NCBI GenBank assembly: GCA_023362775.1 | Contig: JALMGJ010000006.1 | Span: 18,043,501 to 18,107,500 of the forward strand | Reading direction: 5' to 3' | DNA length: 64,000 nucleotides | DNA from: Charina bottae | Taxonomy: Eukaryota > Chordata > Lepidosauria > Squamata > Charinaidae | Shown: piece after piece, positions 33,036 to 45,368 of the stretch | Position numbering within the stretch: the stretch's first letter is position 1 | Layout: each line of letters begins with the position of its first letter | Notes under the pieces: model-generated | Database searches by the model: none | The model's input: only the letters and a program-made list of their open reading frames with translations | What the model was told of the DNA's origin: nothing | Made by a program: the position numbers and the translations under genes

Positions 33036-36000
33036 ATTCCTCAGTCGTGTAGAGCAGAGCAGATTCTGTACATGATTACATGAGTGTAATCATTACCCTC
33101 TCAGCTGTCATAATTTCTTCAAAGAGTAGCCCAAATCTGAATCAAAACTGGCAGAGTAAGACAGAATATCACTAAAATAATGTCTAAGACTACTGAAATA
33201 ACTCTCATTCTCAAGTTATGATGCAATTAGGATTGCTCTCATTACTCAAATAGCCCATGTGTCCTCCTTCTCAATTACAGCTAGATCCCTATGTCCTTCC
33301 GCTTTGGATAAGCTGCATGTATCATATCACTAGATATGGGTACATGCTTGAACTCCGTGCTGGAAAATAGACACTGATTTTAACTCTCTGGAGCTGGCGT
33401 TTGTTTGCTTTCTCGATCTGCACAAAAGTACTTAATTATACAGTTTGTCAAGGCGCATTCAAACTAGAGTTGTCACAGAGGCATTTTTTGCATCTCACTC
33501 ACTAGTTAAAAATGAATTGCTGTAGGTGGAAAAGTCAAGCCTGTTTTGTGTAATGGATGAGCAAAGCAAGAGCCAGACAACAACACAGCAAAGCAAGCCG
33601 GGAAGAGGCAAACTATGTGCAAATGGTCCTATTTACACATAGAAACAGACCAGATACACATATTATCCTAAAGCTTACTACAGAAATATTTAATATGAGG
33701 CACATCACTGTCATTTATTCTGACATGAAGTTACAACATAAGCAACTATGTTCTCACCACTGAACAGATACTAGAAATTATGAGGTTCTACAACTGAAAA
33801 CAGCAATTCTATAATGCTCATTTTATTTACTTCCCATATGATTTGTTTTTTCTTGCATGGTGTTTTGGAACTGATTTTTCTTGCAGAAAATGGGGCTAAA
33901 ATATCCATTAAAATAGCAGGAAAATTGAATTTTTTATCAGCATCCTGTCATTTAGATACAGGCTAAGCAAACAATGAACAGTATAAATAGGCTTTATACC
34001 TCTGATACATATTCAGGCTCTGACCATCTTGTGAAACTACTTCATTTCAAATATTGATATACAATTGTTGGATGTACAATGAACAGAAATAGAAACCCAT
34101 AAGGCAAGAAATAAGAAAAAAAACCATAGATCAAGGTCCAGAAATGATCAGGACTACTTAGAAAAAATCTTGACATTGATTGTCAGGTCAACCAATTATA
34201 TTTGATCATCTAGCTTCTGCAGTGGCAGCACCAGAATTACACCACATTACACTGACTCCCCCAATTCTAAATTGACTTCCCCAATTTTTTGTATAGATTT
34301 CTTAGGATCACCTATTCTACTGCTGGTAAAAAAAAAGTTGCTTATAATACTACACAAACATACCATTTGCTACTCTACTGAAAAAGTAAGCATGCAAGAA
34401 TATTTTCCTCTGAACCTCCCTTTGAAAGAAAAGCAAGCTGTTATCAAAAGCACATTTAAAATAAGGACCATTATGATTATAGAATACTCAACTGATATAA
34501 AATTCTGATTATGCAGCAAAAGCTATATCCCTGGCAGAGCCACCCATACTGTCAGTAATCCAATATAATGAGGACCCAAACCCATCCACATTCCATTAAG
34601 TAATTTTAGATAATGACTTCCACCACAAGCAATGAAAAGACAGCTATCTTCCTTCCTATATTTATTAGATTTGGACCCAGAACACCTGAGTTAAAGCCCC
34701 CCCTGGTCATCCATGAAAATCAATTAATGATTTAGGGAAAGAAATGGCTTCCACTTCAGCATATTTCAAAACAAACACAAATGCAAACACATACAAATAA
34801 ATAAGATAGAACTGCTCCATTATAGTAAGTTACTGAACATTTGCTTTCTGATGTTTAACAGAATTCTAGATAGCTTCCTTAATTTTATTTATTCCTACTA
34901 TTTCTGCTATACAGACTCAGAGCTTGGTTAAATATGTCAAGTTGCTACTTTTTTTCTTTCTTAGTGTTAATTTTGAAGTACTGTACAGTTCTATCACGTT
35001 TTTCCTTATACTTACAAAAAATAACTTTTAAGGTACTTCTGACACAAATATCCTGATCTATAGTATAGAATATGTTTTATTTTATATCAATTAAAGTTTC
35101 ATTTCAGAGACAAGTGTATAAAATAATGTATTTGCTGTACAACATTTTCTTCAATTAAGCATTTAAAGGATAATCCCTACAAAACAACAGAAGTATAACA
35201 GGTAATAGACAAGGCTCAAAACCATATTTTAAACCAATGTTAATATGGTGTGCAGACTCATTTTTTTCCCATCAGCATAACATTAGTTGGAATGGACTGG
35301 AAAATGCAGCTTACTGTCAAATATTCCTCTGGTCAGCAAGGAGGAGAGTAGACAACAAATGGTTAACTCCCAAAAAGGAAGATCTAAATTTGCAAAGTGT
35401 AAGTCCTGAAGGGAGAGGGGGAATCCTTCAGTCACAGGACTTGACTTTAACAGAGGACTTTGCTGCTTAAAAATAAATAAATAAAAGGGTGAGCTTCCTG
35501 AGATTACTGGAACATAGATCATATGTTGCTCTCCTTCAAGCCACAACTGGATCAGATGCAAAGAAGCACCGTAATGGTGGCTGTCTGCTATCCTCTGGAG
35601 CACTAAATAACAATGGAACTCTGAACAGGACTACTGATTCCTCATGACCAGAACAAAGAGCAGAAAGCTACCAATTTCACAGCTATATGCAATACAATTT
35701 AGTGTTTCTTGTGTAGTCAAAGTGCAGTGGATTTCCTAAAGTGCAGAGAGCCATTCAGTAGAAAGCAGCTACCCCTTGTTCTAAGCAGTAAGTTAAGCAG
35801 GGTATATCAAATGTTAAAGTGTGCTGCCAAAATAAGGAGCAAAGAGTGTTAAATACAAGGTGGCCTTCCTTCGTATCACATTTTCTCTCTGGCCTAAAAT
35901 ATGAGAAATAACAACACCTAAATGGATGTTCAATGTAGCAAAGCACTCCTACTCTTTTCTAGAAGGTGAAGTAAAAATAGAATTCTTCCTCTTACGAGAG

Positions 36001-36900
36001 GACCTACTCCATTTGGTCATGCTTTCTTAATAAGAGAACTGTTTGCGCTGCTTTCTGGCTAACCAAAAATAGCAAAATCTTGTTTGAACAGAGACAAAGG
36101 TCTACAATATGGAAGTGATTGCAAACCAAGCCAAATATGTGACACAACAGACATCTATAGAGTGCTTCTAACATCTCTCTCAGACCAATCAAATCAAAAC
36201 ATTCAAATTAAGTTGAATTATTGTACAAGATTTGAAAAGTCATTTCAAATGAGTTTTAAAATGATGTCTACATACGACAAAGTTTATATTACATTATGCA
36301 GTAGGACATATAAGTTTAGACCAACAGTAAGTGGTTCTCAACAGATGACTATCTATACTGGTGCTATCTATTTAAACTGACAAAGGCCTCAAAGCATATT
36401 TTAATGGGGTTTTTTAAAATGGGAAATGCCAGGAGCCATCAAGCCTCCCCACCAAGTAAACACCATCTCTATCAGTATCCACAGTGTGTACTTTAAAGAA
36501 TTCACCAGTTTAATATCTTACCTACAATTGCAGAAAAGAATGTCAGAATCAGAGATCTTGTCAACTACTGTAACTGAGAATGAATATATAAATCCATCAA
36601 ACAGCTGATTGCCTAGGATCCCTGCAAAGGTCCAAATGATCCATCTGCTCAAGTGATGCAAAGAAAACAACTTGTCACATCAGTTGATCCATAAGACCAT
36701 CACATCTCCTTCAAAGGTTACAATGGGCAACATTAAGCTGAAAGAGAACAAACACGAGGACTGGCTTGAGGTGATCCTTCCTGTGCCAAGGTTTTTTTCA
36801 AGGATCTACCCAAGTCAATCGCTGCCAGGATTTGATAATGGGCTGTGGCTCACAGCTCCGTCCTAAGAATCGCTAGTTATTTTTTTTAATAAATGGTGGG
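33036..36900 (-). other. ERC1 intron 1, no recognised feature
   Basis: About 3.9 kb of AT-rich sequence. I found no exon with splice sites, no RNA gene and no repeat family I can name. An alternative upstream ERC1 promoter or 5'UTR exon here cannot be excluded. Confidence 0.4.
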
Positions 36901-36929
36901 GGAGAAGTAATTTCACGGATTGTGAAGGA

Positions 36930-38045
36930 AGGCTGAGCACCACCCGCCGGGCGCGTGTGCACCGGGTGGGGCTCGGCCACTCAATTCCAAGGCACCAAGC
37001 CAGGAGGAAGAGCCTCCTACCCGAAGCGCTGCCGGAGCACCTTTTCCCAACCGAGCGACCCTGGATGCCCGGGCAGGCCTCGGTGGGCGCCACCTTCCCC
37101 TTCGGTAGGGGAGCTGACGGGCCCTGGGTCAGGGGGCGGCTGGGCGGTAGCCTCACGACCAAGGCGGGCAGGCCCCGCCCAGCGGGCTCCTATCCCCCCA
37201 CCCCACGTCGCCAACTGCAGGGACCCTCGCCCCACAGCCACCTCAATCCCGCCCGGCCGTAGCCTGGTAAGATCCAGGCCGGGTCCCCAGCTGCTTCCAC
37301 ACGGCCGCCGATACCTGTCAGCCGTAGAGCCGGCGGCCCCAAGCAAGCCCGCTTCCTCGCCCGCTGCACCCCTCCCGCTCAGCAGCGCCTTTTCACCTCG
37401 GCCAGCGGCTCCCGCCCGCGCCTCTAGCGGCGGCGCAAAAGGAGAATCAGGCCCCGCCCCCTCGGCGCGAGCCCTGCCCGCTGGCGTGTGACGCCCCGGC
37501 GAGCCTCTCCCGCCCCTTACGAGGCTGCCCGCCGATGGATCGATCGGCCAGTCGATCAGTCCGCGGCACGCGCGACCAGCTCGGCCCACTCCCCCTCTCC
37601 CCTCCCTCTCTCCCCCTTTCCTGAAAGTCGACTCACCTCGGCCCTCCGCTCACCGTAGCACTTTACGCCCCACCCACCCAAGCCTGCCAATCGCGAGAGG
37701 CGCGTGGCGATCCTTCCCGCCTCCCTCTCACCTTCAGACCAATAGAGGCTTACTGCTGAAACATCCTCCCGCCTTCCCCGAGAAGGCCTGGGTGAGTCCC
37801 AGACACGTCCCGGATGCCCCCTCTCCTATGCGAATTCTCAGGCGCGCGGGCGCGCTACTTTAAGGTTCCTCCCTCGGGCTCGAGAGGCGGCTCGGCGCAA
37901 GCGCAGTCCGCCCGAGCGGGAAGTTTGTCTGCGCTCGGTGGCCGTAGCTATTTCTTGGGCGAAATAGCTTATTTATCTTTTGTCCGGGGAGGTGTTGCCG
38001 TTACAGCTGCCTTGGGCGGAGGGGTAAAAGGGGCCTGACGATTGG
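36930..38045. promoter_or_regulatory. CpG island: shared bidirectional ERC1/RAD52 promoter
   Basis: Base composition changes abruptly to GC- and CpG-rich between two AT-rich introns. ERC1 exons lie only to the left on the minus strand and RAD52 exons only to the right on the plus strand. Visible sites include GC boxes (for example GCCCCGCCCC at 37451-37460), CCAAT at 37687-37691 and 37739-37743, ATTGG at 38041-38045, and an NRF-1-like GCGCAAGCGC at 37895-37904. There is no obvious TATA box. Long frames in this island are a by-product of its low stop-codon density. Confidence 0.85.
37637..37720 (-). other. ERC1: Candidate ERC1 non-coding first exon
   Basis: A near-consensus donor on the minus strand (GCCGAG|GTGAGTCG, GT at 37635-37636) lies in the CpG island about 6.1 kb upstream of the exon 2 acceptor. 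A second weaker donor is at 37652-37653 (TACG|GTGAGC). The 5' limit is a guess. Choice of donor and start site rests on position and splice signal only. Confidence 0.4.
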
Positions 38046-38127
38046 CCCCCTCCTTTATAGTTGCCTGATAGTGCCTTTCCAAATCGCCTCAGTAAGTCCT
38101 ATTGCTTTCAGGGAGTCTTAACCTCAG
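37950..38127 (+). other. RAD52: Candidate RAD52 non-coding first exon
   Basis: A strong donor CTCAG|GTAAGTAG (GT at 38128-38129), with an alternative CTCA|GTAAGT at 38092, lies at the right edge of the CpG island, upstream of the first RAD52 coding exon at 45.37 kb. The 5' end is not determinable from sequence. Confidence 0.4.
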
Positions 38128-38179
38128 GTAAGTAGATAAAACATTTTATTCTATTTGTCCAGCTAGATAGCAAGCTTAG

Positions 38180-38265
38180 GCTGATCATAAAGTGCTAATC
38201 AGGATCTGATCTGGTTAGAGCTTGAATGGGAGACCACTAGGAAATCCCGGGGGGGGGGTTAACAT
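38180..38265 (+). mobile_element. 5S-rRNA-derived SINE fragment
   Basis: GATCTGGTTAGAGCTTGAAT then GGGAGACCACTAGGAAAT matches the 5S rRNA 3' half (GGTTAGTACTTGGATGGGAGACC pattern). Short and diverged, so not a gene. Confidence 0.6.
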
Positions 38266-38584
38266 AGATTGGAAAATCAAAAATAATTATGGAAGAAGAC
38301 AAGTAATAACCACTTCTATAGTGTCAGCAAGAAAACTATGGATGCCTCCGTCCATCTCAACACGAAGGAGACTTCTTTTTTAACAGTCATTCTCTCTGCT
38401 TCCTTTCCACCTGCTTCCCCTAAATTGGTGTCTTTTAGCTTTTTATTTTTTATACCACTGCATAGACAAATGAGAACATTTACGGCATCTATGGGGTTGC
38501 TAAGAGCTGACACCCACTTGATGGCACATTATCAGTCCTATACAAAAGCAGCTTGAAGTGACACTATATTATAAACATCAGTCA

Positions 38585-38665
38585 TTCCCAGGTGGAAGGC
38601 CAAAGATCCTGCTGAATAGGAAATATGGGAGATGTAGTTCAAATCTGATCAAGAAGCACCAAGGT
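38585..38665. mobile_element. Relic of a short hAT-like element (family F)
   Basis: AAATATGGGAGATGTAGTTC with flanking CCAGGTGGAAGGCC resembles the GGGAGTTGTAGTCCAGCAAC type of short element common in lizards, also seen better kept at 60.79 kb. Confidence 0.35.
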
Positions 38666-39457
38666 GGAAATGTCACGCTGAGAAAAGTAATACAGGGAGT
38701 TAACTGCTCAAGTCCTTGAGTAGCAGTGTGATGAAGGCAGATTAATTTTCAATTCAGTTAGAATTATTTGCATCTTTAGATAAAACTATTATTGAGAAAC
38801 AAATTTAAGCATGTTTTGGGACACATGTTTTGCTGAGTTCCAATGAAAACTTTGTAATATTAAAAAAGAATGAGATGCATAAATGAAGTTCATGGTTATT
38901 ATAAAGGATAGTCATTCAGCCATATACCTTTTAGATCAAAGGCATACCAGTAAAGTATGTGTAATTTTGATACGTTAAAAAAATCTCCAGGATGGGAAAC
39001 TGTTCCTCTAGGATCACTTTCTTGCTCATGAGATGGTTGCAGCACTTCATTTCAGCATATAGTGTTTTCTATCAAGTATTAAAAGTCCAAGGATAGAACT
39101 GGGTAGCAGTTGTGGTAGTTTTTCTTATTATAACTCTTATTCAATCCCTTTTCCACCCCATTGAGAGATGGTAATCAACCTTTTTCCCTTCTAGTGCGTC
39201 CGTGTTTATGTGTACTTGTTAGTCCTCAGTGTTGGGGATATTGTTACTATGAAGATTCATAATTATTTTTTAAATCTTACTAATGGTTGTAGGTCTATAA
39301 GCTACTCAGAGTCAGCAATGATTGGAGTGACATGTAAAGCTAGTTAATGAATAAAACAGTGATCTGCTTTTTGTTTTACTTTCCAGTAGAAGTCTGGAAT
39401 ATTAGTTGTTATCTTAACTGCACTTAAAAATCAATAAATAACCAATTTCAAATACTA

Positions 39458-39708
39458 AATTGGTTGGGCATATGCATAACATCCTTACTTGAACATGGCT
39501 GGTTGTGAGTCTCATTTGTCCTGAGAGCTATTGGTAGCTACTGTGGTTTTATTCCAAGTATCATTTAAGAACAGTCAACAATGAATTAGGCAGATTTTAG
39601 ACCTTAGTAACCTGAATTGGTTGGGCATATGCATGGCATTGTTACTTGAACATGACTGGTTGTGGGTCTCATTTGTCCTGAGAGCTAATGGTAGCTATTG
39701 TGGTTTTA

Positions 39709-39741
<33 letters not shown>

Positions 39742-39865
39742 TTATTTATTAAATTTCTATGACCGCCCATCTCCCCCTCAAGGAGGGACTCTGGGCGGTT
39801 TTATTCCAAATATAATTTAAGAACAGTCAACAATGAACTCAGCAGATTTTAGACCGAAGTACCCT
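39458..39865 (+). repeat. Tandem duplication of about 157 bp, second copy split by an L2 tail
   Basis: AATTGGTTGGGCATATGCAT starts both copies (39458 and 39615). Both hold CTCATTTGTCCTGAGAGCTA and TTTAAGAACAGTCAACAATGAA and end near GCAGATTTTAGACC. In the second copy, 39709-39796 is foreign. Confidence 0.9.
39709..39796 (-). mobile_element. L2 3' tail with (ATT)n, inside the tandem duplication
   Basis: An ATT microsatellite, then TATGACCGCCCATCTCCCCC and GGACTCTGGGCGG. The direct repeat GGTTTTA (39702-39708, 39797-39803) may be a TSD. The insertion must be younger than the duplication, because the first copy lacks it. Confidence 0.8.
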
Positions 39866-39954
39866 ACTTTTCCATGCGTGATATAGAAAATTATTTATCC
39901 ACATCATCCAAACTATGATGTACTGAAGCATAAATCAAGTCATAAGCTCTATGG

Positions 39955-40471
39955 CAGAGCTTTCCAAACTTTTCATGTTGGTGACACACTCTTACAGCAA
40001 GGCATCATTTCGCGACACACTCTTACAGCAGGGCACAAGGTAGGCATTAGGACCTGCGCGGAATCACAGCAGGTTTGGAGGCAGCAGGGCACAAGGCAGG
40101 CACTAGGACAGGGGTGGGGAACCTTTTTTCTGCCAAGGGCCATTTGGATATTTATAACCGGGGACCGGGGGGGTGGGGGGGCAGGATTTCTGGGATTTCC
40201 GCGGGCGGGAGCCAATCACTAGCACTGGGGGGTGGGGTTTGCAGTCGGGAGCCAATCACGCAGAAGGGGTGGGGTTTGCGGGCAGAAGCCCCGCGGGCCT
40301 TAGGCAGGAGCTCCGCGGGCCTTATACGGCCCACGGGCCTGACGTTGCCCACCCCTGCACTAGGACCTGCTTGGAATCTTGGCAGGGCTCGAAGGCAGCA
40401 GCAGCCGCAACACACCCAGACACTGCAGCCGACACACTAACGTGTCCCAACACACAGTTTGGAAAGCTATG
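39955..40471. mobile_element. hAT-type element, family A, carrying a nested element
   Basis: CAGAGCTTTCCAAACTTTTC start and CAGTTTGGAAAGCTATG end. TSD CTCTATGG at 39947-39954 and 40472-40479. Without the inner element (40109-40357) it is about 270 bp. Confidence 0.9.
40109..40357. mobile_element. hAT-type element, family B, nested
   Basis: CAGGGGTGGGGAACCTTTTT start and CGTTGCCCACCCCTG end. 8-bp TSD CACTAGGA at 40101-40108 and 40358-40365. In reverse complement its interior holds two copies of GATTGGCTCCCG(A/C)CTGCAAACC-like units, also present in family C. Confidence 0.9.
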
Positions 40472-41017
40472 CTCTATGGAGAGTGGAGAACAGCTCCATT
40501 GAAGCTACAGTTTCAATTAAAGTATGTAACAATGACTTTCTTAAAATAATACTGTATAACGGTTATACTGTAAGTGATGTAACTGGTTGCAGTACAATAT
40601 TCCTATTAGAGTGATCATTTCTGAAAATATAAGTTAAAGAAAGGACGGATAAGAGCATCCCTCCTGCTTTTATAGATACTTTTACAACAGTCTTTTATTT
40701 CTGGGAAATGACCCAAGGAATTAACTCAAGAAGCTTTAATATTCTAATGGAATTGAAAATTTTACTTTCTGTTAAATGTGTCATATCAGTCAGCGTTTTT
40801 ATACATAGCTTAATGAATTCTCAATCCAGTTTTCAACTTTTGTGAAAAAGGCAAATTTCATGTTGTAGAATAGAGAATTTTCTACATCATAATTCCTTTA
40901 TATTTATGGTGCAATCATATTGGAATACTGTTCAAATACTGTATATATTTTCAAAAATTAGGAAAGTTCTAGACAGTGGCAAAAAATTGATATTGCTATA
41001 AAATTATACAAAGTTCT

Positions 41018-42045
41018 TTTTTATAAGAATTTTATTGAGTTTAAAGCAAAGATAAAAACTACAAAAAACTACAAAAAAAGAAAGCCATAACAATCCCTCA
41101 GAAAAACAGCACTCTTTAACAACAGCTCAGACTGTCGCCTTAACCACTTCACCACCAAAATCTAAACTTCGTCTGGCATTATTTCAGTCTTGCTATCAGT
41201 TCCATCCTTATAAAAATCTTCATCTTCCTCCATAGCGTCTTCAGCCAAAAAAAAACAGCTGAGAAGTAATTTCTTCCCCAAAGTCCTGAATAGTCTGCAA
41301 AATGGGTTGACAACACTCTAAAAAGATAGATCTCTTTGAAGGTCTGCTCAGGCTCATAACAGGACTGAAAAAGCCTCCATTCCATGTTTCAGGCAGTAAA
41401 TTATGGCGCCCCCTAAATGCTCAAGAAGATAGGAGTTAATAGGTTAATAGACAAGTTCCGGATGACATTGGCACAAGAGAAAGTATGTTAACAAGCAAAT
41501 CCCAAAGAAAGTGAACACAAAACTGAAGATTCAAAGCAACAAATCCAATGTGTAGGGAAATATCAATCCTTCAAATTCAATACAAAAATAGTAACAGGAA
41601 GGCAATTCTTTATTCTCAGTCCTCCTTAATCTTTAGATGGGAAAACAACCCATAACTTAAAAAATTAAAAGTTAAATCCAGAAATAACGATTTGCACCAA
41701 GAGAGTCTGCTTCTTCTTTCCGTAGAAAAGCCTCTCTTAGGGTACAAAAACTTGAAAAAAACAATAAATTGGGTGTTTACGAAATGGGTGGCCGGACTTA
41801 CTGTCCCTTTAAGGGCTGCAGTGCGGCTCGGAAATGATGAAATCCCAGCCTCCCGGTTGTCCACGAACTCCTGGCTACAACTCACCATCTGGAGGATGAA
41901 TGGGTTGATTCCAGTGTTTTCCTTGGTCCAGAAAAACATTCTGGGCTACAGGAGAAACCAGCCTGTGCCCAAAAAAAATTCCACGATGCCAGACCTGCTC
42001 ACGTGCAAAGCTGCTCAGTCCGCCATATTCCCACTGGAAGCCAGC
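41018..42045 (-). mobile_element. L1-type element, about 1 kb, 5' end and 3' tail kept
   Basis: Direct repeats AAATTATACAAAGTTCT (41001-41017) and AAATTATATAAAGTTCT (42046-42062) flank it (16 of 17 match). Minus strand: 5' end GCTGGCTTCCAGTGGGAATA, middle matching 950-1650 of this window, 3' end ACTCAATAAAATTCTTATAA plus A-run. No RT. A 107-codon frame (41616-41939) shares KGTVSPATHFVN...YPKRGF with the copy at 982-1302, but it is probably 5'UTR. Confidence 0.75.
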
Positions 42046-42182
42046 AAATTATATAAAGTTCTCAATGCGTTATTTTATGCTCAAAGTTGTATTTAAACTA
42101 ACAATAAAATAAACATTACTAATATAATAGGAAGTGCAAGAAGCTGATAATAAATAGTGAAAATAATGTAGCTATTACGTTT

Positions 42183-42424
42183 ACACCCTGCTGTTCTTTT
42201 TTTAATCTGTTCAATCATGTCTGATTTTCGGAGACTGCCTGGAGAAGTCCCTGCAGTTTTCTTGGCAAGGTTTTTCAGAAGTGGTTTGCCATTGCCTCCT
42301 TCCTAGGGCTGAGAGAAAGTGACTGGCCCAAGGTCCCCCAGCTGGCTTTGTGCCCAAAGCGGGACTAGAACTCACGGTTTCCCGGTTTCTAGCCTGATGC
42401 CTTAACCACTACACCGAATTGGGT
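42183..42424 (-). mobile_element. CORE/MIR-like tRNA-derived SINE
   Basis: The head at the right edge reads (minus) CCAATTCGGTGTAGTGGTTA, then GGCATCAGGCTAGAAACC and GAGTTCTAGTCCCGC (B box). The core is GCTGGGGGACCTTGGGCCAG, and the tail region AATGGCAAACCACTTCTGAA. Confidence 0.75.
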
Positions 42425-43349
42425 CTGTTGTTCTTTAGTCATGGAATTTTGTGTGTGTGTGCGTGCATGCATGCATGCATGCTTTCTGGGTTTTCTCCAT
42501 ATAGTTGTAATTGAGGCTGCATCATGTACATTCCAATCCTTGAATGTTTTCCATAACAAGATAGATTAAAAAAATGTAATAGTGATTAAATTATTTTGAT
42601 TAATTTTATGGATAACTGAGAAAAATGCGTATTTGATCCTTTAGAAAATGGCAAATGCAAAATTGTTAATACTGTTGTTTAAAACATACACTTGTATTTT
42701 TTGTTCTAAGTAAGCAGTCAGATTTCTGATTTTTGTAGTTGTAATTTTCAAATTTTTAAAATACTTAATATAAAAAATACAAAAAGTATATCAAAGCTGC
42801 TGAACAAAAAATAGTTTATAGGGGCAGAGAGGTTTTTCCCCCCACGTTTTATTTATTTGCACAGTTCTTTCAAGAAGACTGTAAGAAGACACAGTCTGTC
42901 AGTGTAGGCTTTGGTGAACAGTGTGTAGGGAACCTCTAATCATTTGCTTTTTCTTTTGTTGAAAGGAACAGCAGCTTTGATTAGCTACAAGAAAATTGGT
43001 AGCTGTTTTATAACAATGTTCTAAAAATACATTTTAAAAGTTCCTTTACTTTCTCTCAGATGCCATTGGTATAAGAATCTGAGTACTTTCAGGCAATTTT
43101 AAAATAAGCATTGGGTGTTACTACGTGGTATAATACTTTCTATGTGTAACAAAGTGTGTGTCAGTAAAACTGAGCTTTAGTTGTGCTTGTGCCATATTGG
43201 ACAAAATGGGACAAGGTAGACTAGCATTATCCTTACTGTTAGCAGGGTATATTCATGGGTATAACTAAGACCAATAGTCAAGTGTACATCTCTACCTTAC
43301 TAAAAAAAATTGTGTGAAAGGCTTGATTGACTGAAGCCATTATTGATGA

Positions 43350-45090
43350 AAATAGCATATGGAAGATTGGGATTTGAAATGTAGGAGGTCTAAATGGCAA
43401 AGAGCATGAATTAACGAGTGAATTTAAATAAAGAAAAATACATCATTGTATGTCTTTGAAACTAAGAGAGAGAGAGAGGAAGAAAATAATAGATTTGAGT
43501 GGAGGTGACCTGATCTTGTTAGCAGAGTTCATGAATTCATGCAGAAAAGTGATAATGTAGTTTTATTATGAACAAAAAGGCTAAAAATGTACTGTATAAA
43601 TTGCTGTCATTTAATTTGTTGTGAGTGCATATGACATTAGGAATCCATAGGATAGTGATCCTGGCAAGTTTTGCTCCAGTGAATGGTGATAAGGGAAGAA
43701 CCAGGGAAAGGAAAAATTGTGCAATATTCTGAATGAATGCAATCTAGGGGAAACTATTATTATGTTAGGTGACTTGAACGGAGTTTGGGAACAAGCAAGA
43801 AAGTACAGAAAAAGTAATTTGGCAATTTGGAGACCCAAGAATGGATGGGCAAAATTGCAGAACATTTTGAATGAATGTGATCCAGGGGGAAAAGGTATTG
43901 TTCTAGGTGACATGAATGGATTGGTAGAAATGTGATGAGAGACTTTAGAAAAAATGATTGGACTATTCAGAGATCCAAGGATGGTGACTTTTATTTGCTT
44001 AGAATACATGATTTTGGGAGAAAGCAAGTTAATTGTAGGTTTGTTTATTTAGAGAGGCTTACAATAAGGTGAATAAGCTTAAAAGAGAACTTTTATGCAA
44101 ATATGAAGTTAAAAGTAGGTTGCTGAATCCAATAAGAGCAGTATATGATGAAGTGAAGCATGTGTGAAAATAAATGGAAGCTTAGCAAATGATTTAGTGT
44201 GTAAAACAAGAATGAATAACATTCCCATTATTTAATACATTTATAGATAAATGTATAAGGAGTACCAATCGAAGAGAATATTATTCTCTTATATCATCTA
44301 TCTATCTATCTTATATTATTCTTGTGTAAGGAGTGCTTGTGGTGAGATTGTAACTGTTGGTTGGGGCAAGAATGCATATTTACTTTTGCATGGAGATAAT
44401 GCCATGTTGATGGCTAAAAACCTAAAGGATTTGCAACAAATGCTAGACTATATGATGCAACAAGAAGTATGGAACTTAAAATTAATTTATCAAAGTAGTT
44501 ATGTTTGACAGAGAAAATGGGGTGAACAATTGTAATACACAAGCTGTGAAAAACCAGAGCTGGTAGATTAATTTGAGTACCTTGATAGAGTATTTACCAA
44601 AGATGGAAAAATGATTCTGGTATTTCAAGATGTGTAAATACTGGTAAAATGTAATAGGGACTATGAGGTCTGCTGTGAAAAATGAATGTCAAAAGTAGCT
44701 AAAATAACTATGCATAAGAGCATGCTTATGTCAGGAAAAAACATAAAACTAAATTTAATGCAATGAGAATGGAATAATTAAAAGGAAGACATAAAAACAA
44801 GACATAGGTCAAGAGTGAATGGGTGCTAAATGAACATGTACTGAAAACAAAAATGAGTGACCAGTATGAAAGAAAAAGGTTGAGGTGGTTGGAGAATGAA
44901 TGAGGATTGCGTTGCAAAACGAATATATGAAGGAAGAATGAAAAGATAGAGAGGAGGTGTACCCCTCCTGCTTAAAGAACAAAAGCAGTATATAAAACAG
45001 TATATAGATATGGTGGAAGCAAAAATTGTTTGCAAAGATGGAAAAGTATGGAGAGGTATAGTGAATAAGGTTGGTGTAAACTAGTTTTAG
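43350..45090 (+). mobile_element. Decayed non-LTR retrotransposon (endonuclease and RT)
   Basis: The order of translated remnants is that of a LINE. First comes an endonuclease start (IGIWNVGGLNGKEHELTSEF, near 43360). Two GDxNG motifs follow (GDLNG at 43768, GDMNG near 43909), each after a similar ILNECxxGxxxIxLGD block. Then an RT core with HGDN in place of YADD (44389-44400) precedes LMAKNLKDLQQMLD, and a late MSDQYERKRLRWLEN region closes it. Many frameshifts and stops. The clade is not certain; the pattern suggests an RTE/I-group element. It ends about 280 bp before RAD52 exon 2. Confidence 0.65.
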
Positions 45091-45368
45091 CTGTGCTTCC
45101 TTTCCTTTTCCTTCTCTCATGCCTTGAATTGGCTTACTGTTTCTTATTCCTTTTCTACATTCTGCATAATCTTGCTTATTCCGAAAGGGAACACCATGAT
45201 GGATATATGTGTGTGTAGAAAAGAAAAGGGCATTTTCATCCATTTCAGAGTAAGCAACCTGATGTCTTTCAGAGGTTTTGAACTTCATTGCCAACAGGCT
45301 GTGCCTATTGGGGTTTATGGCAGATGTAGTGTAAATACTCAATAATACCAGATTTTTTTTTTTGAGGG

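Noticed and set aside
36863..37589. Long frames of 99-190 codons on both strands
   Set aside because: They overlap in all frames of a CpG island, lack known motifs and have Pro/Ala/Arg-rich composition expected of GC-rich DNA.
42450..42485. CRISPR-like or regulatory direct repeats
   Set aside because: Simple TG/GCAT microsatellite; no spacer structure anywhere in this eukaryotic window.
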